NCBI GenBank assembly: GCA_023427575.1 | Contig: JAEZAY010000470.1 | Location: forward strand, 1-5,888 | From: Bacteroidota bacterium | GTDB taxonomy: Bacteria > Bacteroidota > Bacteroidia > Chitinophagales > Chitinophagaceae | Length of the DNA stretch: 5,888 nt | Reading direction: 5' to 3' | Part shown: piece after piece, positions 5,419 through 5,888 of the stretch | Position numbering within the stretch: the first letter of the stretch is position 1 | How the letters are laid out: every line of letters starts with the position of its first letter | Notes under the pieces: model-generated | Database searches by the model: none | The model's input: only the letters and a program-made list of their open reading frames with translations | Told to the model about the DNA's origin: nothing | Translations under genes and position numbers: made by a program

Positions 5419-5888
5419 GCGTTCGTTTGTTTAAGTATTTCGTTAATTGGTTGGCAGCGATTTTTCCTGAAATCAGGGCGGGTGGAACGCCGGGACCAGG
5501 CACTGTTAGCTGGCCGGCATAGAACAGATTCGGAAGTTTTTTGTTCCTGATCTTTGGTTTCAGAACCGCTGTCTGGCGAAGCGTATTGGCGAGTCCGTAC
5601 GCATTTCCCTTGTATGAATTATAATCTGTAATAAAATCATTTACGCAATAGCTCTGCTTATAGTCGATAAATTCAGCCAGGCTTTCTCCCGTATGTTTTT
5701 CCAACCGCTGCATCATGTTTTGAAAATAGCTTTCCCTTAACGCTTGATTGTCTTCCAGACCGGCAGCAATCGGCATGAGTAGAAAAAGATTTTCATGACC
5801 TTCCGGCGCAACAGTTGAGTCGCTGCGCGAAGGGCAGCAAACATAGAACAACGGTTTTGAGGGCCATTTTGGCGTATGGTAAATTTCT
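5402..5888 (-). CDS. crtI: Phytoene desaturase, C-terminal part
   Basis: FAD-dependent bacterial-type desaturase predicted to turn phytoene into lycopene. Only the last 161 complete codons are in the window; the frame is open through the right edge, so this is a cut by the window and not a broken gene. The TTG near 5851 is an internal codon: upstream of it the frame continues as EIYHTPKWPSKP, which runs into LFYVCCPSRSDSTVAPEGHE, the typical CrtI core. This is followed by NLFLLMPIAAGLED, and near the C terminus by NLFYAGQLTVPGPGVPPALI and the following SGKIAANQL, the family's C-terminal FAD-binding signature. The N-terminal GxGxxG dinucleotide-binding motif lies outside, so the number of desaturation steps cannot be judged, and CrtN- or CrtD-like relatives cannot be strictly excluded. 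The stop overlaps the crtB start by 17 bp. It is the first visible gene of the operon. Confidence 0.95.
   Translation of the reverse strand, partial: EIYHTPKWPSKPLFYVCCPSRSDSTVAPEGHENLFLLMPIAAGLEDNQALRESYFQNMMQRLEKHTGESLAEFIDYKQSYCVNDFITDYNSYKGNAYGLANTLRQTAVLKPKIRNKKLPNLFYAGQLTVPGPGVPPALISGKIAANQLTKYLNKRTHEVAI

Noticed and set aside
5849..5851. TTG as a start giving a short 149-residue CrtI
   Set aside because: The frame continues upstream with 12 codons of typical CrtI sequence to the window edge, so the TTG is an internal leucine and the gene is cut by the window.
1..5888. CRISPR arrays, tRNA or rRNA genes, insertion sequences, attachment sites
   Set aside because: I read the window for spaced direct repeats, cloverleaf-like segments, transposase motifs and terminal inverted repeats and saw none; coding sequence accounts for nearly every base.

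Overview
The window is an almost gap-free piece of a bacterial chromosome, most likely from the phylum Bacteroidota. The evidence for that is a fused CrtYc-CrtYd type lycopene cyclase, A-rich translation starts with mostly weak Shine-Dalgarno (SD) signals, moderate GC by eye, and a partial gene resembling a lipoprotein family common in that phylum. I cannot place it below phylum level.

Layout: positions 1-318 hold the 3' end of a plus-strand gene of unknown function. Everything from 308 to 5888 is one minus-strand run of eight genes, read from right to left: crtI (C-terminal part only; its start lies beyond the right edge), crtB, a small exported helical-repeat protein, an SRPBCC (START-like) protein, crtZ, crtYcd, a long TspO/MBR-like membrane protein, and a class I DNA photolyase. 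Six of the seven junctions overlap (17, 4, 20, about 38, 8 and 17 bp); the exported-protein/SRPBCC junction has a 17-bp gap. This points to one co-transcribed, translationally coupled operon whose promoter is outside the window. The last operon gene overlaps the convergent plus-strand gene by 11 bp. There is no gene-free stretch over 300 bases.

Function: CrtB makes phytoene from geranylgeranyl diphosphate, CrtI desaturates it to lycopene, CrtYcd cyclises lycopene to beta-carotene, and CrtZ 3-hydroxylates the rings, so the predicted product of the visible genes is zeaxanthin (via beta-cryptoxanthin). No ketolase (crtW), GGPP synthase (crtE) or light-sensing regulator is visible, but any of them could lie upstream. 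The photolyase links pigment-based photoprotection with repair of UV-damaged DNA. The TspO-like protein recalls TspO of Rhodobacter, first named CrtK because it lies in a carotenoid cluster.

I do not see an entirely new system. The most interesting parts are the two accessory genes embedded between crtB and crtZ (exported helical-repeat protein and SRPBCC protein) and the long TspO-like protein; none has an assigned role in carotenoid metabolism that I can name.
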